A stretch of 29,753 nucleotides of DNA, taken from contig CAYPJE010000038.1 in assembly GCA_964410945.1 (NCBI GenBank), positions 1 to 29,753 of the forward strand, written 5' to 3'. Every line of letters starts with the position of its first letter. Position 1 is the stretch's first letter. Both the position numbers and the translations under genes were made by a program. Shown one piece after another: positions 15,756 through 24,170 of the stretch. This stretch comes from CAYPJE01 sp964410945. Lineage in GTDB: Bacteria > Fidelibacterota > Marinisomatia > Marinisomatales > TCS56. The notes under the pieces were generated by a model. The model was not told the DNA's origin. It saw only the letters and a program-made list of their open reading frames with translations, and did no database searches.

Positions 15756-15807
15756 TAATTCAGCTTACGTATTTCCGTCCATTAGTTTATGAAAGTAAAT
15801 TCTCAGC

Positions 15808-16566
15808 ATGTTATCCAAGGTCAAGAGAAAACAGATTAATTCACTGGTTCACAAAAAATATCGTCGGCAGTATCAGCAGTACTTCATTGAAGGTGCCCGG
15901 CTGGTAGGTGCTGCGGTTGAAGCCCGAATTAAGTTCGATGCCCTTTACCTGACCAGAGATTTCCTGGAGAATATGGAACACCAGGAATTAATCAATGATC
16001 TGAACGCCGGGAATTTCCAATGGGAAATTGTAGCTGACAATGATCTGAAAACCCTGTCTGACACGATCCATCCTGCCGGCATTCTGGCCCTGCTACCATT
16101 GCCTCCACCCCGGAAAACTGATTATTTACCTTCCGGACCCTGGTTATACTGTGATGGCATCTCCGATCCCGGCAATTTGGGAACGTTGCTGCGCAGTGCC
16201 GCCTGGTTCGGAGTAACCAATATTGGTTTGTCAGACAACTGTGTTGATCCCTGGAATCCCAAGGTGGTCCGCAGCGGGATGGGGGCTCATTTTGGCTTAC
16301 ATCTTTACACGGATCTGAAACTGACTGGGCTGAAGGCCTCCGGACATCAAATACTAGGCGCTGATATGGGCGGAATTCCGCTTAATAAAATTGATCGGCA
16401 GCTGAATGAAAAGTGGGTGCTGGTATTAGGTGGGGAAGCGCACGGATTATCAGAGCATACACAGCAAATAATTGATCAGTTTATTAGTATACCCAAAACC
16501 GGAACAGGGGAATCGTTGAACGCCGCCGTGGCGGGGAGTGTTCTTTTAGCTCAGTTAACTGGTTAA
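15808..16566 (+). CDS. TrmH/SpoU-family RNA 2'-O-methyltransferase
   Basis: 252 residues. The N-terminal L30e-like substrate-binding part covers about 1-100; the C-terminal SPOUT (knotted) methyltransferase domain covers about 110-252. The three family motifs are visible: DPGNLGTLLR at 120-129, LVLGGEAHG at 205-213 and IPKTGTGESLNAAVAGS at 228-244. The target (23S rRNA, such as the RlmB site or the thiostrepton-loop site, or a tRNA) cannot be told from the sequence. It starts 53 bases after the terminator and so probably has its own promoter. Confidence 0.9.
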   Translation: MLSKVKRKQINSLVHKKYRRQYQQYFIEGARLVGAAVEARIKFDALYLTRDFLENMEHQELINDLNAGNFQWEIVADNDLKTLSDTIHPAGILALLPLPPPRKTDYLPSGPWLYCDGISDPGNLGTLLRSAAWFGVTNIGLSDNCVDPWNPKVVRSGMGAHFGLHLYTDLKLTGLKASGHQILGADMGGIPLNKIDRQLNEKWVLVLGGEAHGLSEHTQQIIDQFISIPKTGTGESLNAAVAGSVLLAQLTG

Positions 16567-16589
16567 CATATCTTCTATCGAAGTAATTG

Positions 16590-16619
16590 TTTACACATTT
16601 TCTTTCTCCTTGATATACA
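16590..16619 (+). promoter_or_regulatory. Possible sigma-70-type promoter for the CPBP-mgtE cluster
   Basis: TTTACA at 16590-16595 and TATACA at 16614-16619 are separated by 18 bases, in the 93-base gap between the methyltransferase gene and the CPBP gene. The match is moderate and rests on sequence alone. Confidence 0.35.
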
Positions 16620-16659
16620 GTAATTTTACCGGCCATGTTTACCCAGGAACCAGACCCCA

Positions 16660-17457
16660 ATGAACCGGACCCCTACTCTAGCTACCGCTTTTGCTGTTGT
16701 TATCCTATCGGTTCTGGCAGCTGCCTTTCTGGCTGCTCTGGTTACCCAGGCCACCGGCGCCGAGCCAACAGATAAATTACTGGTATATATTTCAATTTTT
16801 GTCGGCCATGGCTTTATGGCGGTACCACTGATTCTGTATCTGCAACGCCAACAAATTCCCCTGCAACAAGCACTGCGTTTGTACCCAGTACCACTAAAAA
16901 CGATTATTGCAACTGTCGTCATCGCCATTGGAGCAGTAATTATTACTGACGAGCTGGACCGGTTAATTTTATTACTTATGCCTGAGGACCAGGGTTCGAT
17001 CGACCGAATCGCCGAATTACTCACATTCGATTCCCTGGGGCCAGCCATTATTTTGTTTATCGGCCTGGGTATCTTCGCTCCCGTTGGGGAGGAACTCCTG
17101 TTCCGCGGCTACCTCCAGCAATTTCTGGAAAACCACTGGCAGGATGCAACCCGGGCGGTGCTGATCACCGCCATGACTTTTGCCATGGTACATCTGAATC
17201 CCTATTGGGTCATTCAGGCCTATGTTCTCGGGGTATTGCTGGGGTATCTGGCCTGGTATAGTAATTCGGTGCTGCCGGCTATAATTTTGCACGGGGTTTA
17301 TAACAGTCTGGCCCTTATTATTAACAATCTCGATAAGACAGAAACCGCATTCTACCTTTCGGGAAACCATGTTTCTCTGTTCTGGCTGTTTGCTGCCTTT
17401 GGATTAACTGGTGCCGGTTTTTACCTGCTCCATAATCAAGTTGAGGTATCATCATGA
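16660..17457 (+). CDS. CPBP-family intramembrane glutamic metalloprotease (CAAX protease-like)
   Basis: 265 residues with about 7-8 hydrophobic segments. The abortive-infection/Rce1-type motifs are all present: EELLFRG (144-150, the EExxxR motif), FAMVH (174-178, FxxxH) and HGVYN (211-215, HxxxN/B type). In bacteria these proteins handle peptide maturation, bacteriocin immunity or unknown membrane tasks; no substrate peptide is seen nearby. The stop overlaps the mgtE start by four bases (ATGA), suggesting a link with the following envelope genes. Confidence 0.88.
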   Translation: MNRTPTLATAFAVVILSVLAAAFLAALVTQATGAEPTDKLLVYISIFVGHGFMAVPLILYLQRQQIPLQQALRLYPVPLKTIIATVVIAIGAVIITDELDRLILLLMPEDQGSIDRIAELLTFDSLGPAIILFIGLGIFAPVGEELLFRGYLQQFLENHWQDATRAVLITAMTFAMVHLNPYWVIQAYVLGVLLGYLAWYSNSVLPAIILHGVYNSLALIINNLDKTETAFYLSGNHVSLFWLFAAFGLTGAGFYLLHNQVEVSS

Positions 17458-18827
17458 AAAAAGAAATGTTTGGTCACGAAATAGCTGTATTACGCGATAC
17501 TTTCCGGCGCCTGCTACGCCGACATGCCAAAGTTAACCTGGTCAAGTTGATAGATAAAACCCATCCTGCCGACCTGGCGCTGATTTATCGTCACTTCAAC
17601 GATGATGAGCAGAAAACCCTGTTCGATATGATGGAGGCCAACGAAAAAACAGCCGAATTCCTCGATGAACTGGATGAATCAATTCTGGCCAACCTGCTGG
17701 AAAGTGAATCACCACAACGCATTGCTGATGTAATCCGCGAGGCCGGCTCCGGTGACCAGGCTTATATCCTGGGTCTTTTACCGGAGGAAGTGTCCCGGGC
17801 CGTGCTCGAATTAATGAAGGATGAAGAGCAGGAAGAAGTCGAAGAAATAATGGCCTATCCGGATGACAGTGCCGGTAGCCTCATGTACACCGATGTATTC
17901 ACGATGCACGAAGATACGCTGGCCCGGGAGGCCATCGCCGCTCTACAGAGCTTTGAAAAAGCCGAAATGGTTTTCTACCTTTATGTCACCGATGAGGAGG
18001 GCCATCTGTCCGGTGTTATTTCACTACGTGACCTGGTTACGACACCACCGGATATGGCCCTGAAAAATATCATGATCAAACATGTCTACACCGTTCGTCC
18101 CGAGACTGATCAGGAGGAAGTGGCCAAAATTGTATCACAATACAACTATCTGGCTGTTCCGGTAATCGATCTGGAGAATCATATTCTGGGAATCGTTACG
18201 GTAGACGATGTGGTGGATGTTATCCGTGAGGAGGCCACCGAAGACTTTCTCCAGATGGCTGGTGTGGGAAAGGATCGCGAGATTCTGCTGAAATCAAGCT
18301 GGGAAAGCGCCAAAAGCCGTTTACCCTGGTTGTTCGCCAGCTGGGTTGGGGGAATTATGGCGGCGCTGATCATCGGTGTCTTTGAGGGCATGCTGGAAAC
18401 GGTGGTGGCCTTGGCCGCCTTTATACCTGTGATCATTGGTATGGGTGGAAATATCGGAACCCAGTCATCCACAATTATTGTCCGCGGGCTGGCCACCGGA
18501 CGAGTCGATATCGGCAGCACTTTATCGGTGGTATTTAAAGAAGTGCGGGTTGGTATGATCCTCGGTATTATCTATGGACTCCTGCTGGGTATTGTTACTT
18601 ATTTCCGGTTTATTGATGGCCCGGCCAATCTCGGCCTGGTGGTGGGGTTGAGTATCTGTGCCTCAATGTTAATTGCCGCCACAATCGGATCATTTGTACC
18701 CCTATTTCTGCGCCGAATGGAAATTGACCCGGCCATCGCCACCGGTCCTTTCGTAACCACCAGCATCGATATTCTTGGTGTTCTTTTCTATTTCATTATC
18801 GCTTCAGCTCTGCTGCCCATCGGATGA
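17454..18827 (+). CDS. mgtE: Magnesium transporter MgtE
   Basis: 457 residues, homodimeric Mg2+ channel of the inner membrane. An N-terminal helical superhelix domain (about 20-130) is followed by two CBS domains (about 138-260) that gate the channel by sensing cytoplasmic Mg2+, a plug helix, and five membrane helices (about 290-457). GGNIGTQSS at 331-339 and ATGPFVTTSIDILG at 429-442 are the pore signatures; Asp439 corresponds to the selectivity-filter Asp of Thermus MgtE. It overlaps the genes on both sides by four bases (ATGA). Confidence 0.95.
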   Translation: MKKEMFGHEIAVLRDTFRRLLRRHAKVNLVKLIDKTHPADLALIYRHFNDDEQKTLFDMMEANEKTAEFLDELDESILANLLESESPQRIADVIREAGSGDQAYILGLLPEEVSRAVLELMKDEEQEEVEEIMAYPDDSAGSLMYTDVFTMHEDTLAREAIAALQSFEKAEMVFYLYVTDEEGHLSGVISLRDLVTTPPDMALKNIMIKHVYTVRPETDQEEVAKIVSQYNYLAVPVIDLENHILGIVTVDDVVDVIREEATEDFLQMAGVGKDREILLKSSWESAKSRLPWLFASWVGGIMAALIIGVFEGMLETVVALAAFIPVIIGMGGNIGTQSSTIIVRGLATGRVDIGSTLSVVFKEVRVGMILGIIYGLLLGIVTYFRFIDGPANLGLVVGLSICASMLIAATIGSFVPLFLRRMEIDPAIATGPFVTTSIDILGVLFYFIIASALLPIG

Positions 18828-19936
18828 TTTTACTGGCTTTCATTCTGTTCCTGAGTCTGGGGGTATATACGGTTTACGTCCTGTTTTTCCTGGCCGGATT
18901 ACTGCGCCTAAAGCAGGCAGAAGACAATGACAAACTGGAATTGCCATTTGTATCAGTAATCGTAGCCGCCCGGAACGAAGAAAAATTCTTGCCGGCACTG
19001 TTAAAGGATTTATCGAAACAGGATTATCCCAAGGATAAAATTGAATTTCTGATCGTGGACGACCGTTCCACTGATGACACCTGGACGATAATCACAAAAC
19101 ACGAGCAAACCGATAAACGTTTCAAAGGCCTTCAAATCAGAGCGGTTAATCCGCACCTGGTATCAAAGAAGAACGCCCTCACACAGGCTATCGACAAGGC
19201 CCGGGGAGAAATAATAATAACGACTGATGCTGACTGCCGGGTACCCGATACCTGGGTGTACAGTATGCAGAATCACTTCAACTCTGAAACAGGGGCCGTA
19301 GTCGGTTATTCCCGTGTTGCCAAAGGTGACGGCAGCTTGTTTGCCCGCTATCAGCAGGTTGATTTCCTGGCTTTGATGTCCGCCAATGCCGGCAGTCTCG
19401 GTTGGGGACGTGTTGTTTCGGGCTCGGGCCAGAATATGGCCTTTAGAAAAAACCTGTTCAATAAAGTAGGTGGATATCAGGATATTAGCGATAATCCATC
19501 CGGAGATGATGTGTTTTTAATCGTTCAGATCGGCAAGCTGGCTGCCGTGAGATTCAATTCCGACCACCGGAGTTTCGTGGATACCCATCCATCACCCGGG
19601 ATAGGTTCATTTATCAGTCAACGTATGCGCTGGTCTTTTGACGTAGGTATCCTGATAAAATTTAATCCCTTTCCGCTGGTTTTTCTGGGATCGGCCTTTG
19701 TTTTTAATCTGATTTTGCTGATGAATCTGCTCTTTCCCGCCCTGCGAACAGTTCCGGTATTTACTGTTTTTATATTTAAAGCCCTGTTAGACAGCCTGGT
19801 GATTGGCTTGGGGGCCCACCGTTTAAAAACTCTCGTTAGCCTGCCGGCCCTGCTGGCCTGGACCCTGATACAACCATTTTATATTCCATTTATTGGGATT
19901 GCCGGAAGAATCGGTAAATTCCGGTGGAAAAACTGA
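18824..19936 (+). CDS. Membrane-anchored family 2 glycosyltransferase
   Basis: 370 residues. An N-terminal membrane helix (about 2-28) is followed by a GT-A catalytic domain with VSVIVAARNEE at 43-53, VDDRSTDDT at 78-86, the metal-binding DAD at 135-137, GDD at 227-229 in the acceptor-site region, and QRMRW at 266-270 (the [QR]xxRW motif of processive-type enzymes). Three or so C-terminal helices lie between about 275 and 360. It probably adds sugars to a lipid carrier or polysaccharide at the inner membrane; the donor is unknown. Coupled to mgtE by an ATGA overlap and followed by a Wzi-like gene, which favours a surface-polysaccharide role. Confidence 0.88.
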   Translation: MILLAFILFLSLGVYTVYVLFFLAGLLRLKQAEDNDKLELPFVSVIVAARNEEKFLPALLKDLSKQDYPKDKIEFLIVDDRSTDDTWTIITKHEQTDKRFKGLQIRAVNPHLVSKKNALTQAIDKARGEIIITTDADCRVPDTWVYSMQNHFNSETGAVVGYSRVAKGDGSLFARYQQVDFLALMSANAGSLGWGRVVSGSGQNMAFRKNLFNKVGGYQDISDNPSGDDVFLIVQIGKLAAVRFNSDHRSFVDTHPSPGIGSFISQRMRWSFDVGILIKFNPFPLVFLGSAFVFNLILLMNLLFPALRTVPVFTVFIFKALLDSLVIGLGAHRLKTLVSLPALLAWTLIQPFYIPFIGIAGRIGKFRWKN

Positions 19937-19991
19937 TTTTCCGGTTCCAGTGATTATTAATTAACTTTACTGATCTAATGGGATTGATCCG

Positions 19992-21560
19992 GTGTCTGTT
20001 TCAATAAAAAAAATACTGTTCATAATTCTGGTTTTTTATCTGCCCGGACAGATATTTGCGGCCAACCGCATACATTTTGTCAGTATCGATCATCCTGTTT
20101 ACACCGTAATTGATTATTTACAGTCTACCCAAACCAGCGGAGTGGACAACTTCCAACGCCCCTACACCAGACATTATATCAGGACTATTCTGATAGAAGC
20201 AGATCTGCAAAACATAGCTGATCGAAATATGAGGGAATTGATCAAGCGGTATTTAAATGAATTCCATGATCAGGACCGGCATCTGGTAAATCTTTCATCA
20301 GCAGATTATTACCTGACTGGTGATGCTGAATTCGGCTGGTCAGGCAAAATCTACCGTGAAACTATTCCATTCCATCGCATATACATGGGCGCAGATCTAC
20401 GGGGCCAGGTCGGCGACAACCTTTTCTTTCAGTCCAATATCAGAACGCTGGGCTATCTGGCAAACCTTGATCTGGACAGCGGTTATGGCATCAAACGCTC
20501 CCAGGCACCAATTAAATATCATTCCTGGCAGAACCATATCACTGCCGATATTAATACATCCCATCTGTCGCTGTTAACTTCCTGGGGATACCTGTCGCTG
20601 GGAAATAATTATTTTTCATGGGGACCCGGCCGCAGTGGCAATCTTTTGATCGATCTTGACCAATATCCGCTGAACAATATTCAGGGTGGGGTTCAGATAG
20701 GCCCCCTCAGATATGTTCATTTCGCTGGGATTTTAGATAATTTGTATCTACAGGACAATGGGACGAACAAGGAATATCTGGCTAACAAACGAAAGCTGTC
20801 GGCCCACCGGCTTGATCTGATACTTTTCAAACATTTGTCGCTGGGCCTGAGTGAATCAATAGTTTATAATCGTGACTGGGAATTTGCATATCTCAATCCG
20901 TTAAATCCCTATGTAATCGGTGAGGTGTATGCAGGTGATGCTGATAACAATCTGGGGGCCATCGATCTATCAGCCCAGGTTACCCGAAGTATCAATACCT
21001 ATTTCGAATTACTGTTCGATGATGTGGATTTCTTTGAAAACTGGTTCACGAAATATGTTAACAAATGGGCGGTGCTGGGTGGATTCATGTGGAATCAACC
21101 TCTAGGATTACAACGCACAAACCTGGAACTGGAAATAATTCGTGTTGAGCCATACGTCTATTCTCACCGGGATACAGCCAATCACTATGAATACTACGGC
21201 CAATCGATTGGTTACGATTTAGAACCGAACAGCCTGCGTTACCATATCGCCTTAACCTGGTTTCAGAGATATAATCTCTGGCATCGTTTCACCTTTACCC
21301 ACACAAAACATGGTGCCGGCGACCGAATATACGGCACACCGGATGATATTGACGCTGAAAAACAATTTCTGGCTGGTATAATCGAAGTCCGGAATGTTGT
21401 TCAGTGGCAGATTGATTACGAGTTTTACGAAAACATGTGGCTCCGCCTAGCACTGCATTATGAAACTGTACAGAACCCAAGAATCGATGATACTTTCAGT
21501 GCCACCGGATCAGATTATACCAGAAATGGTTTAACCTTGGGGATTGACATCAATTATTGA
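19992..21560 (+). CDS. Outer-membrane beta-barrel resembling capsule assembly protein Wzi
   Basis: 522 residues. A signal peptide (about 1-23, KKILFIILVFYLPGQIFA) is followed by an all-beta protein with alternating hydrophobic strands. Segments typical of Wzi-like proteins are seen: HYIRTILIEADLQN early, the aromatic stretch GNNYFSWGPGRSGNLLID in the middle, and YNRDWEFAYLNPLNPY near 290-305. Wzi of E. coli is a porin-like surface lectin that anchors capsule. The start is GTG at 19992; no in-frame ATG precedes it. A glycosyltransferase lies just before it, consistent with exopolysaccharide display. Family assignment is by remembered pattern and is not certain. Confidence 0.7.
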   Translation: MSVSIKKILFIILVFYLPGQIFAANRIHFVSIDHPVYTVIDYLQSTQTSGVDNFQRPYTRHYIRTILIEADLQNIADRNMRELIKRYLNEFHDQDRHLVNLSSADYYLTGDAEFGWSGKIYRETIPFHRIYMGADLRGQVGDNLFFQSNIRTLGYLANLDLDSGYGIKRSQAPIKYHSWQNHITADINTSHLSLLTSWGYLSLGNNYFSWGPGRSGNLLIDLDQYPLNNIQGGVQIGPLRYVHFAGILDNLYLQDNGTNKEYLANKRKLSAHRLDLILFKHLSLGLSESIVYNRDWEFAYLNPLNPYVIGEVYAGDADNNLGAIDLSAQVTRSINTYFELLFDDVDFFENWFTKYVNKWAVLGGFMWNQPLGLQRTNLELEIIRVEPYVYSHRDTANHYEYYGQSIGYDLEPNSLRYHIALTWFQRYNLWHRFTFTHTKHGAGDRIYGTPDDIDAEKQFLAGIIEVRNVVQWQIDYEFYENMWLRLALHYETVQNPRIDDTFSATGSDYTRNGLTLGIDINY

Positions 21561-21565
21561 GTATT

Positions 21566-22279
21566 ATGCCTAATTCAAACCAACTCAGATTAATAATAGT
21601 AATCGCAACCTTGATTCTTGGATTAAATGCCCAGAATTATGAAATCGACTTTCTGGGAATTCCATGGGTGGCCGTTACCATGGATCATTCCGTTACCGGA
21701 CAGCTTGATTTCCAGACTAAAACCCTGGGTTTGATCGACAGCATCTGGCCGGTTGATAATAATTATTCTACCAAATATGATCCTTCAACCGGGGCTGTCC
21801 AGTCACATCAGAAAAAAATAAACCAGGGTTCCTACCATAATGATATGGAGTTTGTCGTCGATGAAAACGGCCTGATCACCTACAACGATGAAATAAAAAT
21901 TCAGCGTTCCACCGATACGCAAACAATCTTCACCATGTTGGCCAGGATTAACCAGGTACGGGTGAAGGATCTGGATGGTGTCTGGTTTCCCATGGAACAT
22001 GAAGGCCAGCTGTACCGGATGCGGTTGTTGTGGGCTGATAAAGAAGAACTGGAAGTAGACAGTAAAACCTTCAACTGCGATCATTTCAGGCTGGATATCG
22101 AGCCTACCGAAATGGAGTCGGTGGAAATCCCGGCCAGCAGTGATTATTTCACCGATTATATTGTCCATCCTGACTGTGTCCGCCAACTCTGGGTTTCGAA
22201 AAAAGACCCTAGGAAGATAATCCAGGCATCAGTAAAATTATTCGGCTTCACTCTGACAGCAAAGATCAAGGATGAGTAA
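21566..22279 (+). CDS. Secreted DUF3108-like protein
   Basis: 237 residues with an N-terminal signal peptide (QLRLIIVIATLILGLNA). The rest is beta-rich. The layout (FLGIPWVAVTMDHSVTGQ at the start, a central KDLDGVWFPM, and a late RQLWVSKKDPRKIIQASVKL) resembles DUF3108 periplasmic proteins, which have a LolA/LptA-like or lipocalin-like shape and unknown roles in the envelope. An in-frame TTG at 21557 would overlap the Wzi-like stop (TTGA); the ATG at 21566 is preferred because it gives a standard signal peptide. It ends overlapping the next gene by 8 bases. Assignment is tentative. Confidence 0.6.
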   Translation: MPNSNQLRLIIVIATLILGLNAQNYEIDFLGIPWVAVTMDHSVTGQLDFQTKTLGLIDSIWPVDNNYSTKYDPSTGAVQSHQKKINQGSYHNDMEFVVDENGLITYNDEIKIQRSTDTQTIFTMLARINQVRVKDLDGVWFPMEHEGQLYRMRLLWADKEELEVDSKTFNCDHFRLDIEPTEMESVEIPASSDYFTDYIVHPDCVRQLWVSKKDPRKIIQASVKLFGFTLTAKIKDE

Positions 22280-22655
22280 ACTGGCATTTTTCAAGAGCTA
22301 CCGTAACATAATTCTGTTATGGGCCGGAATATTGGTGGCCGTGATTATTGCACTGATATTAGGCGTAGACCAGAAAATTGTGGTTTTTGGTACACTTGTT
22401 GTCGGTTTGTTTACTCAGGCCTTTGCCGGCCTGGCAACCTTGATTGTAATGATCCCGATCGCTGGCCCCCTGATCGTAAAAGTACTTACGATTCCTTTTT
22501 TCTGGCTGTTGAACGCCCTGGTTTATTTCGTGTCTGTCCTGGCAATCCGCAAAGGATACGGAAAAGAAATTGTCAGTTCCAGAATTGTTACCCTGGCCTT
22601 ATTGGTCGGCACAGTTATCGGCTATATACTGGGGCACCTGCTCCCCCTGCGCTAA
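22272..22655 (+). CDS. Small membrane protein of unknown function
   Basis: 127 residues, mostly hydrophobic, with three or four membrane helices (about 13-33, 37-70, 72-92 and 102-124). There are few charged residues outside the N-terminus (SKLAFFKSYRN) and the RKGYGKEIVSSR loop. No family recognised. The ATG lies within the end of the DUF3108-like gene (ATGAGTAA), so the two are likely co-translated and may work together in the envelope. The stop is one base from the stop of the converging gene on the other strand. Confidence 0.75.
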   Translation: MSKLAFFKSYRNIILLWAGILVAVIIALILGVDQKIVVFGTLVVGLFTQAFAGLATLIVMIPIAGPLIVKVLTIPFFWLLNALVYFVSVLAIRKGYGKEIVSSRIVTLALLVGTVIGYILGHLLPLR

Positions 22656-22656
22656 G

Positions 22657-23334
22657 CTAATCTTTAAATATTCTGTCCTTCAGGCCACGGTTAACCCGGT
22701 AACGGCTGAATTCCAACACCGCCTTGCCGCTGGTTTTTTCAAGATCAGGAATATCCTCGTGAGGTATAACCGGTCCTTCCGAATCAAAATGATCTCGGGA
22801 AGATTCCATTGATATTGGCATATCAATCATCACCGTCGTTTTAACCGGCAGTAGATACAAATCATCAATAAAATCATATTCGATTTCAACCGCGGCGATT
22901 TTTATAGTATCCAGGGATGAATTTATCTGGCGTATTACCCAGTCTTCCTTATCCACCCAGACAACAGTGTTGATTGTCACATCCCGCTCCACCTTTTTAC
23001 CGGCCAGTAACCAGCAATGAAAATTGTTTAAATCATCATCACCAATCAATGTAACACCATCCAGGCTGTCGAGAACACTCATATAGCCCAGACCTTGCTT
23101 GGGAACCACTGCAAAACCATCAGCCTCGATTTTCAGTAAATCAGGCTGTTTGAAATAAACATCAATTATTTTTCTCGGCATCCGTATTCGAGGCAACTCA
23201 GCAGTTAATTTCAACCGCACAGAATAGTCCTGTATAATGCTGAAACGAGCCTTGATACTATCAATAACCGTCTCGGCCTGAGGTTGGGCAAATACAGTGC
23301 TAACGAGTATATATATAGCCAATAATCGTTTCAT
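22657..23334 (-). CDS. LolA-like periplasmic protein (outer-membrane lipoprotein-sorting type)
   Basis: 225 residues. A signal peptide MKRLLAIYILVSTVFA is followed by a LolA/LppX-like pattern: an initial helix (ETVIDSIKARFSIIQDYSVR), then alternating strands including MPRKIIDVYFKQPDLLKIE and the long central VVWVDKEDWVIRQI. Such proteins bind lipid or acyl chains in a half-barrel. There is no lipobox Cys. It is the third gene of an operon with an ABC permease and ATPase; its ATG overlaps the permease stop by four bases (ATGA), suggesting it acts with that exporter. Function is inferred from fold resemblance only. Confidence 0.65.
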   Translation of the reverse strand: MKRLLAIYILVSTVFAQPQAETVIDSIKARFSIIQDYSVRLKLTAELPRIRMPRKIIDVYFKQPDLLKIEADGFAVVPKQGLGYMSVLDSLDGVTLIGDDDLNNFHCWLLAGKKVERDVTINTVVWVDKEDWVIRQINSSLDTIKIAAVEIEYDFIDDLYLLPVKTTVMIDMPISMESSRDHFDSEGPVIPHEDIPDLEKTSGKAVLEFSRYRVNRGLKDRIFKD

Positions 23335-24170
23335 GTAAGTATATCCTTGCGGTTAAAAACAAAAATACCGATGCCTACAAAAATCATTACATGGGCACCA
23401 AGTACTGCCAGGCTGAATCCAATATCACCCCAGGGGATTGGCAAATGAAATGCTTTTTCCCAAATATTCAGATAGGATGTGAACAACCAGGGTTCGATCG
23501 ATTCAAATATATCAATCGGTAAATTAGATATTGCCATCCCGACCAGGATTATGGCCATGGCCCCGATCATTGGTCCAATACCATTATTAACCAGGGTGCT
23601 GAACATGAAGCATAGTGAGGTCACAACAATTAAATTGATCGTGGCAAACCCGAATCCAAGTAAAAAGCGCCACAGGGCCTCCCCGCTGGAGTAAATCACA
23701 ATTCCCTCATGGCGGACCATCAGGTCACCACTACCCAGCCACAGTGTCCCCAGTCCAAGACTCATCAGCATAAAGAAACCTACAATTCCAATCGTGTAGG
23801 TATAAGCGGCCAGCAGTTTTGAAATCAGGATTTTTAACCGCGAAACCGGCCGGGTCAGGTAAATCCGGAAGGTGCCGCCGGCTCCTTCCCCAGCTACGAC
23901 ATCACCGGCCACCAGGGTGACCAGAAAGGGAATATGCAGCCACATCAGGTTCATGGTTATATAGGTAACCAGGAAACCGTTAAACAGGGAGCCAACAATT
24001 AAAAAAGAACCTTCAAACCGTTTGATCATCTGCTCTTCCATGTGGCTTCCACCCATGCTGAAACCCCAGATTACCAGCGGCATTAGAACCAAAACCGCAC
24101 CAAAACCGATATAGGTCCGGTATTTACTGAATATCTTTATCAATTCATTATAAACCAAAAGACGCATCAT
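23331..24170 (-). CDS. ABC-2 type transporter permease
   Basis: 279 residues with about six membrane helices (near 20-40, 52-92, 112-150, 170-196, 200-222 and 250-274). LTRPVSRLKILISKLLAAY is the typical coupling-helix region of ABC-2 exporters (the 'RP-x-SR' pattern), after the cytoplasmic GDVVAGEGAGGTFR stretch. It is translated between the ATPase and the LolA-like protein with ATGA overlaps on both sides. Substrate unknown; relatives export lipids, antibiotics or polysaccharide, or help gliding in FCB bacteria. Confidence 0.9.
   Translation of the reverse strand: MMRLLVYNELIKIFSKYRTYIGFGAVLVLMPLVIWGFSMGGSHMEEQMIKRFEGSFLIVGSLFNGFLVTYITMNLMWLHIPFLVTLVAGDVVAGEGAGGTFRIYLTRPVSRLKILISKLLAAYTYTIGIVGFFMLMSLGLGTLWLGSGDLMVRHEGIVIYSSGEALWRFLLGFGFATINLIVVTSLCFMFSTLVNNGIGPMIGAMAIILVGMAISNLPIDIFESIEPWLFTSYLNIWEKAFHLPIPWGDIGFSLAVLGAHVMIFVGIGIFVFNRKDILT

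Noticed and set aside
16635..16772. A 45-codon frame overlapping the CPBP gene start
   Set aside because: Out of frame with the clear CPBP gene, no SD, and composition consistent with a shadow frame.
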